This document shows positions 1-9,830 of a DNA stretch of 64,000 nt, in pieces; the first letter of the stretch is position 1; the number at the start of each line of letters is the position of its first letter. The notes beneath the pieces are model-generated. The model worked only from the letters and a program-made list of their open reading frames with translations, was not told where the DNA came from and did no database searches. The DNA lies in assembly GCA_964390335.1 (NCBI GenBank), contig CAYMHU010000003.1, positions 1-64,000 on the forward strand, written 5' to 3'. Source of the stretch: Granulosicoccus sp964390335. Its GTDB lineage: Bacteria > Pseudomonadota > Gammaproteobacteria > Granulosicoccales > Granulosicoccaceae. The position numbers and the translations under genes are program-made.

Positions 1-357
1 CTTGCGTTTAGTCGTGACCTTGTAAGCCACTCGTTGCGTGACCCTCAGGCCAAGTTTGGCCATGATGGTACGTGTTCTGTACCGTCCTATTTGAAAGCCT
101 TCAGCACGCAATGCTTTAACCATTTCTCGGTTGCCTAAGCTTTCGCGACTATCCTTGAACAACTGTTTGATACGACGATACAAGTTCAACGTGTCTGATG
201 TTATTAGCTTCCCTGGACGCTTTATCCATGCGAAGTAAGCTGACGTGCTCAGGCCCAATAGGCGGCACAAAAGCCTGACTGGATATCGGGCAGACTCTGC
301 ACGAACGAACTCGAACTTTACTTCATTTCTTTTGCGAAGAATGTGCTGGCTTTTTTT
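1..357 (-). CDS. IS3-family transposase OrfB, N-terminal part (truncated by window edge)
   Basis: This reading frame is open from the frameshift site at 351-357 to position 1. It encodes the N-terminal region of an IS3 OrfB, including SRESLGNREMVKALRAEG and RYRTRTIMAKLGL, which resemble the HTH_21 segment that precedes the DDE integrase domain. It has no good start codon of its own and is expected to be made as an OrfAB fusion by -1 frameshifting. The catalytic DDE residues lie beyond the window, so whether the transposase is intact cannot be judged. Confidence 0.8.
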
Positions 358-608
358 AAAATTTCTTTCTCCATCCGCAAGGTTTTAACCTCGCTGCGTA
401 GGCGCTTAAGTTCAGATCGTTCGTCATCATCCAGTGCGCTACCGGAGCGTTGTGCTTCTATCTTTTCTTTCCATTTGTACAGCAAGCTAGTACCAATGCC
501 CAAGGATTTAGCGGCCTCTGCAACGCTATAGCCTTGATCATGAATCAGGGCAACAGCTTCTTCTTTAAACTCGGTCGTGTATTGCTTGTGTGTGCGTTTT
601 AAGCTCAT
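318..608 (-). CDS. IS3-family transposase OrfA
   Basis: This 96-residue protein is a standard IS3 OrfA. An N-terminal HTH_Tnp_1 domain (residues about 5-50, with YTTEFKEEAVALI and VAEAAKSLGIGTSLLYKWK) binds the element ends. A leucine-zipper-like heptad region (about 60-90, ERSELKRLRSEVKTLRMEKE) mediates multimerisation. The last codons overlap OrfB, and the A7 run at 351-357 near the end is the probable ribosomal slip site. The length is normal and there is no sign of damage. Confidence 0.93.
   Translation of the reverse strand: MSLKRTHKQYTTEFKEEAVALIHDQGYSVAEAAKSLGIGTSLLYKWKEKIEAQRSGSALDDDERSELKRLRSEVKTLRMEKEILKKASTFFAKEMK
351..357 (-). other. Probable -1 programmed frameshift site of the IS3 transposase
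   Basis: The minus strand reads TTA AAA AAA GCC in the OrfA frame, an A AAA AAA G heptamer of the class used by IS3 elements. A -1 slip here continues in an open frame (AGC CAG CAC ATT CTT CGC) into OrfB. The slip itself is inferred from the family. Confidence 0.7.
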
Positions 609-701
609 AATGACACCTTAATGGTTGACGGTAATTGTCTCTCATTAAAGTGTCCAGTTCAATTAGACCAGAACAGGATGTCGATTCAAGTTATGCAATG
701 A

Positions 702-729
702 AAAAGCCAGACTAAAAAGTGAGGCTTTT
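702..729 (-). terminator. Hairpin downstream of the 86-residue gene, likely terminator
   Basis: AAAAGCC at 702-708 and GGCTTTT at 723-729 form an inverted repeat with a 14-base loop. On the minus strand the hairpin is followed by a short T run, so it would end transcription coming from 734-994. Confidence 0.5.
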
Positions 730-733
730 AATA

Positions 734-994
734 CTATTCCAATTTATCTAAGTCTTCCCAAGCCTTTTTTAGCCTCTCATCTTTCAAACCACTATCTGTA
801 AACTTGTTATAGGCTAGCCTGTAACGAAGTGCGTGGATTTCATCGGATATTTCTTTTACCAAGCTGATTTCAGCTATACCCCCATCATCGTCATAAGCAG
901 CTTGGATATCCTCTGATAACTGAAGTAATAGATCACACTGTTCTACTATTGAATAAGATTCAATATTTGCACGTCGCTCTCTTATTTGTTTCAT
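734..994 (-). CDS. Small acidic hypothetical protein, candidate orphan immunity protein
   Basis: This 86-residue, probably all-helical acidic protein matches no family I can name. It has no signal peptide or membrane segment, which fits a cytosolic role. It is the last gene of a minus-strand series that begins with the rhs gene and continues through two immunity genes, and it ends just before a terminator hairpin and an IS element. In polymorphic toxin loci, small unrelated genes in this position are often immunity proteins of earlier toxin tips. That role is inference from position only; no toxin remnant is visible next to it. Confidence 0.55.
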   Translation of the reverse strand: MKQIRERRANIESYSIVEQCDLLLQLSEDIQAAYDDDGGIAEISLVKEISDEIHALRYRLAYNKFTDSGLKDERLKKAWEDLDKLE

Positions 995-1102
995 GATCTA
1001 TTCTTTGCAATTCGTACAAATTAATACTCTGAACCAAAATATGCCTTCCATTGAGACACAGATTCACTATAGGTCAGACTTTCATGTATCCCTTTTATCC
1101 TT

Positions 1103-1663
1103 TTAATCTCTGATCCTCCAATACTCTTCTCCCCAGTTCTTATAGAGTTGTGAGTATTCTCTATCAGGTCCCAAATTAATTTTATCTTCTTCAAAAAATA
1201 ACAGTTTAGACAACCCAAATATGTTTTCTGCAAGTAATTGATAATCTTCATCACTATCCCAGTTAACTAAGAAGACTTGATCTCTTTTACTTCCTTTCAG
1301 ACCTAAGAATATTCCACCGCCAATGCCAATAGTGGCGATTCGTAAAAGACTATGATTCAAAAACTCCCAACTGTCATTTGAGTAGGTATACCAATCATTT
1401 AATAGTTCTCTATGATTGAAAAAACCAGCAAATAAATACTCCCCCTTGAAATTATTGGGCTTAATCAAAATTGAACCGCATTCACTTGGAGTAGGGAATT
1501 TTGGATCAAGAAATTTTGGAACTCGCAACTCTCCTTCACCCATTTCAAAAAGAGATGTAAAAAGGAAGTACTTCTCAGGAAGTTCAAGATTTAAATCTTT
1601 TTTCAATGACTCAAAGTCATTTTCTCCTGCTTTCGATTTGAAAATTTCTAGTCCTATTTGCAT
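1103..1663 (-). CDS. SMI1/KNR4 (SUKH) family immunity protein
   Basis: This 186-residue protein has the layout of SUKH-superfamily immunity proteins: an early LPEKYFLF segment after an acidic N-terminus, a central ILIKPNNF region, and RIATIGIGGGIFLGL followed by VFLVNWDSD. SUKH proteins neutralise nuclease toxins, including HNH/Endo VII types. Twelve bases upstream of its start lies the stop codon of a WHH-nuclease toxin tip, so the pair looks like a displaced toxin-immunity cassette. The gene is clearly AT-rich compared with the chromosome around it, consistent with horizontal origin. The first ATG of the frame is used. Confidence 0.8.
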   Translation of the reverse strand: MQIGLEIFKSKAGENDFESLKKDLNLELPEKYFLFTSLFEMGEGELRVPKFLDPKFPTPSECGSILIKPNNFKGEYLFAGFFNHRELLNDWYTYSNDSWEFLNHSLLRIATIGIGGGIFLGLKGSKRDQVFLVNWDSDEDYQLLAENIFGLSKLLFFEEDKINLGPDREYSQLYKNWGEEYWRIRD

Positions 1664-1674
1664 GATAATAAAAT

Positions 1675-1830
1675 TTAAAATGGTGATTCAAACAAACCTT
1701 GCAATCCTTTATCAATAACTGTACTGCCTCCGGAGTGCTTAAAAGCTTCATGCACATCTGGATCAACAGGCATTAATGATTTACCGTCTTGGCGATGATG
1801 CCATGTATATCGCTTGCCGACTATTTCTAC
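1675..1830 (-). pseudogene. Orphan C-terminal toxin tip, WHH-type HNH/Endo VII nuclease remnant
   Basis: A 51-codon open segment with no start codon ends 12 bases before the SUKH gene. It encodes RYTWHHRQDGKSLMPVD and later VHEAFKHSGG, the C-terminal signature of the WHH branch of HNH/Endo VII toxins (conserved Trp-His-His). A TAA precedes it in frame at the 5' side, so it cannot be translated by itself. This is the expected remnant of a toxin tip displaced from the end of an rhs gene, leaving its immunity gene intact. It could be revived by recombination with the upstream rhs core, which is inference. Confidence 0.75.
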
Positions 1831-2131
1831 TTAAAAGCTATATGGTAAATGGTGGGTTACACTGCGATATCGTTTTGTCATCGGAATATCCAACAAGAGA
1901 CATTGTTTCATGAGTTAAGAGTCCGCTCAAATGCGGGAAGATTAGTTACAGGGGTAAGACATATCAAATCCGATAGTCACAGCTTATCACCCGACACAAT
2001 AATTACGATGAAACTGAATGAATTAAACCACAGGCTGCTCTCGGCAAAGACACGAAAGCACTGTTGCCGTTTAGCTTGCAACCTGCAGTTTTCAGGTTGG
2101 ATAAAACCGTATTTCAAAATCTGCCATTTAA
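1831..2131. other. About 300 bases without a recognisable gene between two toxin-immunity cassettes
   Basis: The stretch between the WHH remnant and the next immunity gene is AT-rich. A 103-codon frame on the plus strand has no family resemblance, runs against the local transcription direction and overlaps the end of the next gene, so it is not called. No Rhs core or WHH upstream sequence was recognised. It may be decayed cassette or recombination-junction DNA. Confidence 0.4.
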
Positions 2132-2893
2132 TCAGCCCTTGCTACTCATTTGCTTCATGATATCAAGGGCCTTCAAACACTTATCACTCAAACTCAAACT
2201 TTCCATGTAGTCTTGATCTCTGGTGATAAACATAATCTTGCCTTCCGCGTATTGCTCGATTACAGCATCTTGAATCGTATCCGGCATGTTCATTTCAGAC
2301 TTATCACTAGCATACGTTATCCAACCAATTGGCTCCGGGAGCTCAAATCCCTTTGCTCGAGTACGAAAACTCATACCATTGAACAACAGAGCACAGTATG
2401 ATGGATTGAAGTGATTTACCAGACACTTAAGCACATTTTCATACCACTCTACCGTATAGGTTTTTTCATTATCTGAAGCACTATATGCAATGTTAAAAAT
2501 GCCAAACCAGTTTCCTCCTAAAGAAAATTTGATCGCTAGTCCTTTATTCTTAACCTGAGTAAATTTTAGTGAATTAATAAGTCCTATGGAAGGCTTGTAA
2601 TAAATCGTTGGGTTTGGCTCATTTTCTTCCCGAGCAATTTTATCTCGATCGTTATCAATGAGATCATTTGCCATCTGTTCCGCTATATCGTTAATTTCTT
2701 GGTTAGTGCTATCAGGTAGCACTTTGTAGGAGTAGACAGCACTTTTAGTGGCGGCCAATTCGAACTCTGAAAACACAGAATCTATTCTCGCCAACTTCTC
2801 TATTACCGTACATATGGACTCACATATTTCCAAATAGCTTGTCGGTAATGGATTGTACGGCACGACTGTTTTGATCAAATAGGAATGTTGCAT
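2132..2893 (-). CDS. Immunity protein, probably Imm52 family, partner of the Rhs toxin
   Basis: This 253-residue cytosolic protein begins 34 bases after the rhs stop codon, the standard place for a cognate immunity gene. It has conserved-looking aromatic stretches (LGGNWFGIFN, YTVEWYENVL, PIGWITYAS near residue 190) and the length of Imm52 proteins. Imm52 is known as a neighbour of Tox-REase-5 toxins, which agrees with the tip predicted for the preceding protein. The immunity role is strongly suggested by position; the family name is less certain. Base composition is AT-rich like the other cassette genes. Confidence 0.7.
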   Translation of the reverse strand: MQHSYLIKTVVPYNPLPTSYLEICESICTVIEKLARIDSVFSEFELAATKSAVYSYKVLPDSTNQEINDIAEQMANDLIDNDRDKIAREENEPNPTIYYKPSIGLINSLKFTQVKNKGLAIKFSLGGNWFGIFNIAYSASDNEKTYTVEWYENVLKCLVNHFNPSYCALLFNGMSFRTRAKGFELPEPIGWITYASDKSEMNMPDTIQDAVIEQYAEGKIMFITRDQDYMESLSLSDKCLKALDIMKQMSSKG

Positions 2894-2927
2894 GCTGTTT
2901 ATATTTATCGTAAGGAGTCTAAATCGT

Positions 2928-5900
2928 TCAGGGTACCACTATATCAATTTGCTCTACCCATTCAACGGAGATGTTTATACCATTATCCAAAAATAATTGC
3001 TCAATTCCTTCAGCACCTAACTCAGTACTTATCTCCCATTTTATAGAAGTTGTTGGGGTGAAACTATTGTCCGCATTGCCACCCGCTGCTTCAATCTGTC
3101 TACGTGCTTGCTCTAAAATCGATTGCTCTCTACTAGTATTATAAGTAACTATTTCGGTTGAACCATCCGGATGGATTTTTTTCTCAAAAATTTTACCCCC
3201 ATGACCCCATTTTCGATCAATCAAAGCTCCACTACCATCGACATCATCAAAACTTACTGTATTTCCAGTAGGCCCTGTCAGTTCAAAACTAAGACCAGCA
3301 TCACCACTGGCCTCTTCTTGATATTTTTTAGCATTATCCAATACAAAATCTGGGGCTCCGTCCGAGCGGGCTGGGAATTTTTTATGATTAACCACAAGCC
3401 CCGGAATATTTGCTCCTGAGGAGCGTTGTAACGCATTTAAAACCTTCTTCGGGTTGTCCCACTGCTGCCCCTTTCGGAATGGTTCCGAAATCAAATCGGC
3501 TATATCATTATGGTTAAGATTCAAATTGTTACTTGCTGCGAGTCTATTCATCTGCGCAAGCGCGACTGGGTCACTTTTGATTACATTAATACAGGTGTTG
3601 TGTACCCAAAATGCACTACTTTTCCCCTGCTCACTTACAAAATAAGTATTGAAATCTTCAACCGTTAAATTATAGGCAGTAAACTCATCTGCGATAATCG
3701 CTACCGATTGGATGGTAGACCATGTTCCGTTATCATTTTTAAGGCTGTCTCCAACGCGCAGTTTAGATGCATCAACCCACTCACCGTACTCTTGATCACC
3801 GAGATAGGTTTGCCCTTCACTTGCAACCCTACGCAATACTCCAGTTGATCTTATAAATATCGGGTGTATCTTATTTGACACAACGGATACCTGTTCGTTA
3901 GTCACGTTGTTACTCGAACGAATAACGACTTTTTCAGCGTATTGAGTGGAATATTGCGCGAGAATGTTTTTAAATTCTTGAGCGCCGGTGATTTCATCCC
4001 GCGCAAGCACTCTGTCTACGCCCGCCACTAGTGACTCTATGGACTTTAGCCCCGTTTCAGTTACAACAGCAGTAGATCCATCAAACGAGCAAGCTCCAAT
4101 GTCATCAATTGCCTTCCATGCATCCACAAGACTAGGGTCGCTTTTGAACGCGGTTGCCAAGCTGGGCGTATTGACAAAATCGGTCTCTAACTTCCTAAGT
4201 CCCGTTGAGCCAAGCTTGCCTTCTAAACGAACTACATCGGGGTAGTTAAAACCTTGTAGACCTTGATAATCCCGGTACCGCTGCATCTTGATAGCATTAG
4301 CCCGCGCAGCTCCTTCAGAACCAGCAGACAAGAGATTATCTATTTCTCCTCGATTACCATTTCTTATTATTCTAAACAGATCAGCAACACCATCGATCAC
4401 TTTACCCGCTTTGCCAAAGCCAGCGGTCGCGGCAATTATTCCAGCCTCAATTGCTGCATCTTGTGGTGTTAATGGAACAAATATTCCTACAACGCCCCAC
4501 AGTATTTTTCTTCGTCTCTCAGCTGCTATAGCCGCTGTATCCGATGGCGGCATCATGGAAGGCGATAGTTCTTCATACACTCTATTAAGTGTATTTGCTA
4601 AGGCTTCGGCGGCGTAATCGACGTTTGTATATAGCCGCATCCATTCCGAACAGTTCGGCGTAGTATTCGCAAAAGGTTGGTCCTCAGTGAGGCACGGATT
4701 TTTATTGTTATGAAGCCTCATAAACGTTGCTAACGCTTCTTGCGCTAACAACAATTCTCTCTCAGCTTCTACTACCCGGTCATCTGTGGCAAGCTTCACT
4801 TCAAATCGTCGCAGCACTTCTTCATGTAATTGGGATACGTCTATAATTCCAGCTGGGTACTCACCATCGCCACAACCTTGCGTACCAGGTTCACCTAAAC
4901 TAGTTAACAGTGCTGTTACCTCATCAGGATGAACTAACGACCCAAGGTTATTTGATACAAGCGTTGTCATGCCGGCTAGATCAGTACATGCAGGTACAAC
5001 TAGAAGAGATAGGTCGTCAAAAGTATTCTCAAAAACCACCAAAGCTTTTAGTATTGCCGTGTATTCAGGGGATACTTCCAATTCTGGATGATCACGACGA
5101 AATCGAATGTATTCGAGAATTTCATCTAACTCTGTAACCGTCAGAAAAGCAGGAAGCCCGCTAATACCTTCATTAAAATAACCAATACCTAGTTCTGAGT
5201 CGCAGGGCGAACCTTGGGTGATATACCCGGTGACAAGTTCATTAGGATCAGTAATCCCTAGTTCAGTCAGTTCGGGCGGCAATGCACTAGGATTAGCAAC
5301 GCCATTCCCTGCATTACGCAATACAAACGGAGCTGTGGTTTGGCCACCGTCTGTTATAGCGTTAGGTAGCGCTGGCAATCCTGCCAACTGGACCGACAGG
5401 CCCAACACATCAATCGCACCAAGCACATTGTTATCAGCATAGGCGTAGGTGTTGTCGCCTCCTTCCAGGCCAACTGGGTCTGAAGTTAGAAATCGGCCGG
5501 TACGGGGATCGTAATCTCGTTGATAGTTATAGTGAGTGCCGGTTTCTGAATCAAAGTACTGTCCAGGCAAACGCAGGTTAAATCGTATATCTTGTTTCTC
5601 GACGACGGCTTCGCCAAGTGGTGTATGTGCTGCCTCCCAAACAACCCCACCGATATCGTTGGTGAGAAGTTTGGGCGTTCCTAAGTGATCGGTGTGAACC
5701 GCATAGCTTGTGTTACCAACAAGGTGCACAACCGGGGTGTGTTTGAGATATATCGTTTGCCTGTACTCTAAGGTTTCGCCATCTATCTCGGCGACCAACA
5801 TGCGGTTATCGTATAAATAATAGGTGACCTTTTTTTGGTTTCGGCTATAGGTGACCTTTTTAATTCGCTCGCCAAAACTATTGTAGTGGTATTGAGCAAC

Positions 5901-8900
5901 AACATCACCGTCTTGAGATATCTCTACGGGGCGTTGATTGGCATTGTATTTATAACGAAGCTCACCCGCTTTTATTGGAGAACCTGCATTGTTGTAGCTG
6001 TAGTTCACCTCATCGGTTGATTCGCTATCAATCCAATTCTGCAACTGATTACCATTGCTGGCAGTTGAGTAACTTAGGTTGACGCTGTGATCTCTGGCGC
6101 TAGCAAATGCACTGGCTGCGGTACGGTTGCCAGTTACATCGTATTGGTAATTATAATTCCCCGTTAACGTGCTCGCACTGCTTAGCTGGCCAGCACTATA
6201 GTTGTATTCTTGTTTATAGCCATTCTTATCAATGCCGACGATATTCCCATCCTCATCGTATTCATACTCAAACTCCAGGGTATCGGTTATTGATAGTGAG
6301 GCTAGTTTCCCATCAGCATGATATTGATATTCATTACGGCGACCATTGTGAGATAGGTAACTGGTTCTCCCGTCGCGCCAATCCAAGTCAACTTCACCAA
6401 GCAAGGTAGATTTACTCAAACCAAACAGTGACTCACGTGTTATCGCGCGCAGGTTGTCTTTATCAGGCCCCGACTCATAGTAGTGATAGCGCAGTACTTG
6501 CCCATCCGGCAATGTTTTATGACGTAGTTTGCCGTTAGGGTGATAGGCGTATTGAGTCGTAAATTTATGTCCATCAATATGGCGCGTATGAGATCGTAGC
6601 TGAGCGAACTGAGTGTAGGTATAGCTGTCTTTGCCTGAGGAGTTGGTTGTTTCAAGCAACCGCCCACTGTTGGTGTGATATTGATAGGTGGTATCGCCTT
6701 GGTCATCTTGCTGCTTAACCAAACGATTGGCTGCATCCCATTGATAACGGGTAAGCTCGCTGTTAGCATTAAGCTTTTCAGTCCGGTTGCCCGCTTCGTC
6801 ATATCGATACTGAGTAACCCCAGTATCCGGACTGACTAAAAAATGAATATGACCAAAGTCATCTCTATAATATCGGGTGGTGCTTAAACGACGGTCTGTT
6901 TGCGCAACAAGACGATTATGAACATCGTACTCTTTTCTTTCCGACAGCCCATTAGGTTCAATTGTTTCAAGCAATAAACCAAGATCATTAAACACGAAAC
7001 TACGGGCGACGCCTGATTGTTGATCACTTGCGCCATTTAGCATTCCAGCGTCATCGTATTCAAGATCCACGGTTTTACTGAAAATGTTACCGCTGGTATG
7101 ATCTTGCTGTTCTTTGGTTACCGATTGAATCCTGCCTTCCGCATCAAGCACATAATTAAGCGAGCTTATCAGCGCACCATTGATTCCAAGAAATGATTTG
7201 TTTTGCACTTTACTTTCACTGTTAAGCGAAAGATGTACTGTTCGGCCTAAATCGTCAGAGACGCTCTTTAATCTTTGTGCCTCATCATAACTAAGCGTAG
7301 ATGTCTTACCATTTGGACTGGAAACACTGATCAGCCTATTTTCTGCGTTATAACTGTACGAAACACTCTGACCTAAACTGCTTATCTTGCTGATGTTGCC
7401 GTGACTGTCGTATAAAAGCGTGACAGTAGGATGTTGTGCACGTCGAAATTCCAAAGCGCGACCGTGCTCATCGTACTTATTAATATCGATATGCTCACCA
7501 GAAGGTAATTCCATACGCGATAGACGACCTAGCTGATCGTAACGAAACCGAGTGACGTCCTCTACATCACTTCGTGGCCCATCTATTTCACTAATACGCC
7601 CTTCTTCATAGCGCATGTGCGTTGTGCGCGAAATGGGCTTATACAACGATGCTAATTGACCGGTTTCCGATGGTACGGTTGGAGCAAAACCTGATTCAGT
7701 TATTTGTGTAGGTAAGTTATCGTCGCCGTAGCTTATGGCAAGTTGATACTCTCCTTGGTTATTAACACTGGGTTTAAACAATCTTGAAGGTCGAAGATTC
7801 GACCCCTCGTACTCATATCGAACTTCCAACACACGATCTGCATTAGCAACAGCAATTCGATCAATTCGTTTTATACGACCCAAGTCATCATAGCTAAAAT
7901 GACGTTCGTTTCCGGCGCTATCGGCTTCTGTTATAAGCTTATGATCGTGTGAGTAGCTATAGCGCATATTCGTCGGCGGACAGGTAGCACAACCTGGCCC
8001 ATCTGAACTTATCAATAGAATATCGCCGGTTGATTGGATATGCCGCCAACGGTAGATACTGATTCCACCCTCAGAATTAGTGACATAAGTAGTACCAATA
8101 TCACCGCTATTCAACGGCCTCTCATACTCAAGCGTTACCCGCTCAACCCCCCCAGCATGCTCTGAAGAGACTGCCAATCCATCGTAATTGTATTCCCAAC
8201 TCGCATAGCGGTTGCCAAGCCGGTCGGTAATACCCGTAAGATGATTTATATAGGTTTCGTTTTCGTAGTGATACTCGGTGGATGTGCCATCATCGAAACG
8301 AACTCGCGCTAAATTGAGATTCTCATCGTAGTCATATTCAATCACGGAGCTATCCGGGCGGATAAGGCGTTTCAGGTAACCTGGAACTTCTCTGAATCGG
8401 CCATCGGAAAAGTTTGGCAGCTTGACGTTTGAGCCATAATATTCAAACTGCAAGACCTGACCCCNNNNNNNNNNNNNNNNNNNNNNNNNNNNNNNNNNNN
8501 NNNNNNNNNNNNNNNNNNNNNNNNNNNNNNNNNNNNNNNNNNNNNNNNNNNNNNNNNNNNNNNNCGCGTACCAGATAACTGCCATAGAAAGTTAACTTAC
8601 GTCCATCCGGCATTGACCAATAGCTTTTATCATCCATTTGCCAGACGTATCCACCAGTAGAGGACGCGCCAACATAATGAGTCATACCGTTTTCACTCTC
8701 GACTGCAGTACCAAACGTAAAGGTGCGGCCGGAACTATCGATTATGATAAACCCTCCAGAACGCTTATGAATTCTTGCGCCAAATGTCCCTGACCAGCCA
8801 CGACCTAACCCAGTGTTGATATGACTACGAGTGCTATTGTAATTTCGACTAAATTCCAGTTTGGAACCATTGATATAATAGTCACGCTCTCGTTGATACT

Positions 8901-9189
8901 TATTACCCGTGACCAAACTAATCGGGTTGCCAACTGACGTTGATGGTTGAGCATTACTTGGCGCGGAATCCGGAGATGACTCAGCAGAATCACAATTGGT
9001 TACCGGCGCATCTATACAATCATTATTTTCACCTTCAACACTCACTGATGTGTCAGTGGTTCCGGTATCAGCGGTACCGCCGTCAGTTGTGGTTGAGTCA
9101 TCCGCATAAACGACACTGAGTACGCACATGCAAGGTAAAAACAGAATTAAACGCAGTTTAGGGAGTAAGGCCTTTTTTTGGCTTTGCAT
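2928..9189 (-). CDS. Secreted Rhs/YD-repeat polymorphic toxin with Hint domain and REase-type C-terminal toxin (interrupted by assembly gap)
   Basis: This is a single large gene broken by 100 Ns at 8465-8564. The start at 9189 gives a good Sec signal peptide (MQSQKKALLPKLRL, then a hydrophobic core, cut after VYA), then a Thr/Asp-rich linker and a DUF6531-like region (ISLVTGNKYQRERDYY). Many YD repeats follow, with the Rhs core signature DPRTGRFLTSDPVGLEGG near 5470-5530. After a roughly 450-residue linker there is an intein-like Hint domain (Cys at 4089-4091, IHPIF, final HNTC at 3591-3602). The last about 220 residues resemble Tox-REase-5 (YQEEASGD, then a Val-Ser-Phe-Asp region and ALIDRKWGHGG). 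Hint autoproteolysis would free the toxin. ATG 9234 is an alternative start. The true length across the gap is unknown. Confidence 0.85.
8465..8564. other. Assembly gap (100 N) inside the rhs gene
   Basis: Exactly 100 Ns, a conventional placeholder for unknown length. The coding frames on either side belong to one rhs gene but need not be in phase across the placeholder. YD-repeat DNA often breaks assemblies. Confidence 0.98.
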
Positions 9190-9449
9190 TACTGCCAGCG
9201 TGCAGCAAGTACTGAGTCGTACAAAACTATCCATGTATTTTACGCACCACCGCCGTAGCCTGCTTACATGACAAATGCGCCTTAACGTGGCGATACACAA
9301 AAATGTAAAGGCTAACTTTTGTTTAAGGAGCGATTGATGTTAGCAGCAGTCGATAAGCGAATTTACCGACCTGTTCACACATATTTTTGCATTACCCTAG
9401 CTTTAAGGATAGGTTCGTTCGGAGGGTTGGTAGAACACGGCAACGGAGG

Positions 9450-9782
9450 CTACACATCCAGCATAAGCTTCAAGGGCTTTCTCATGCCGGCTATTTTACA
9501 AGCTTGCTGACCGTAACCGTAAGGGAATAAGTAATACAAATATTTGCGTGTAGCCTTATCGTCATCTAACGTCTGCTTCATGTGCTTCAACGCATATCGA
9601 GCTTGTGGAACAGAATAGTTCTCTGCGTAATAGTCTCTAACAAAATTTATGACCGACCAGTGATCGTCCTGCAGATCGATATTCTCTTCTGCGGCGATTG
9701 TCTCAGCCAGTTGAACACTCCATTGATCCGGATCGAGTAGGTAGCCTTCGTTGTCTCTTTCGTTGTCTATTTGTACAGACAT
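9450..9782 (-). CDS. DsrC/TusE-like sulfur-carrier family protein with unusual cysteine pattern
   Basis: This 110-residue protein aligns by eye with TusE/DsrC over its whole length: GYLLDPDQWSVQLAETIAAEE, DDHWSVINFVRDYYAE, then YLYYLFPYGYGQQACKIAG. DsrC has two C-terminal cysteines (CysA near the end, CysB 11 residues earlier), while TusE keeps only CysA. Here CysB is present (Cys95) but the CysA position (106) is Leu and the tail reads KPLKLMLDV. It therefore cannot act as an ordinary TusE persulfide carrier. It may be a regulatory or divergent family member. It ends the minus-strand series that starts at 13290. Confidence 0.8.
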   Translation of the reverse strand: MSVQIDNERDNEGYLLDPDQWSVQLAETIAAEENIDLQDDHWSVINFVRDYYAENYSVPQARYALKHMKQTLDDDKATRKYLYYLFPYGYGQQACKIAGMRKPLKLMLDV

Positions 9783-9830
9783 ATCACACTATAGTAAGTA
9801 GCTTTAGCACGTCTGCATCCTTATTTAGGT

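Larger units (their letters stand above)
1..661 (-). mobile_element. IS3-family insertion sequence, 5' part only
   Basis: OrfA and the start of OrfB lie in the order and overlapping frames typical of IS3 elements and run off the left edge of the window. The outer end is probably near 655-661, where the minus strand reads TGAACTGGACACTTTAATGA, resembling an IS3-type terminal repeat. The other end is outside the window, so neither the terminal repeats nor a target duplication can be confirmed. The element sits immediately downstream of the orphan toxin/immunity cassettes, a usual place for transposon insertion. Confidence 0.8.

Noticed and set aside
1021..1254. 77-codon minus-strand frame overlapping the SUKH gene
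   Set aside because: It overlaps the end of the well-supported SUKH gene in another frame and has no recognisable content.
1849..2160. 103-codon plus-strand frame between toxin cassettes
   Set aside because: No family resemblance, runs against the local gene direction and overlaps the end of the Imm52-like gene.
6107..6802. Frames on both strands within the YD-repeat region
   Set aside because: They are shadows of the repeated rhs coding sequence.
2928..8585. Rhs frame starting in the sequence upstream of the gap (MAVIWYA)
   Set aside because: The frame reads through the N gap into out-of-frame sequence; the true gene starts near 9189.
8805..8993. 62-codon frame inside the rhs N-terminal region
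   Set aside because: Shadow frame over the DUF6531-like coding segment.
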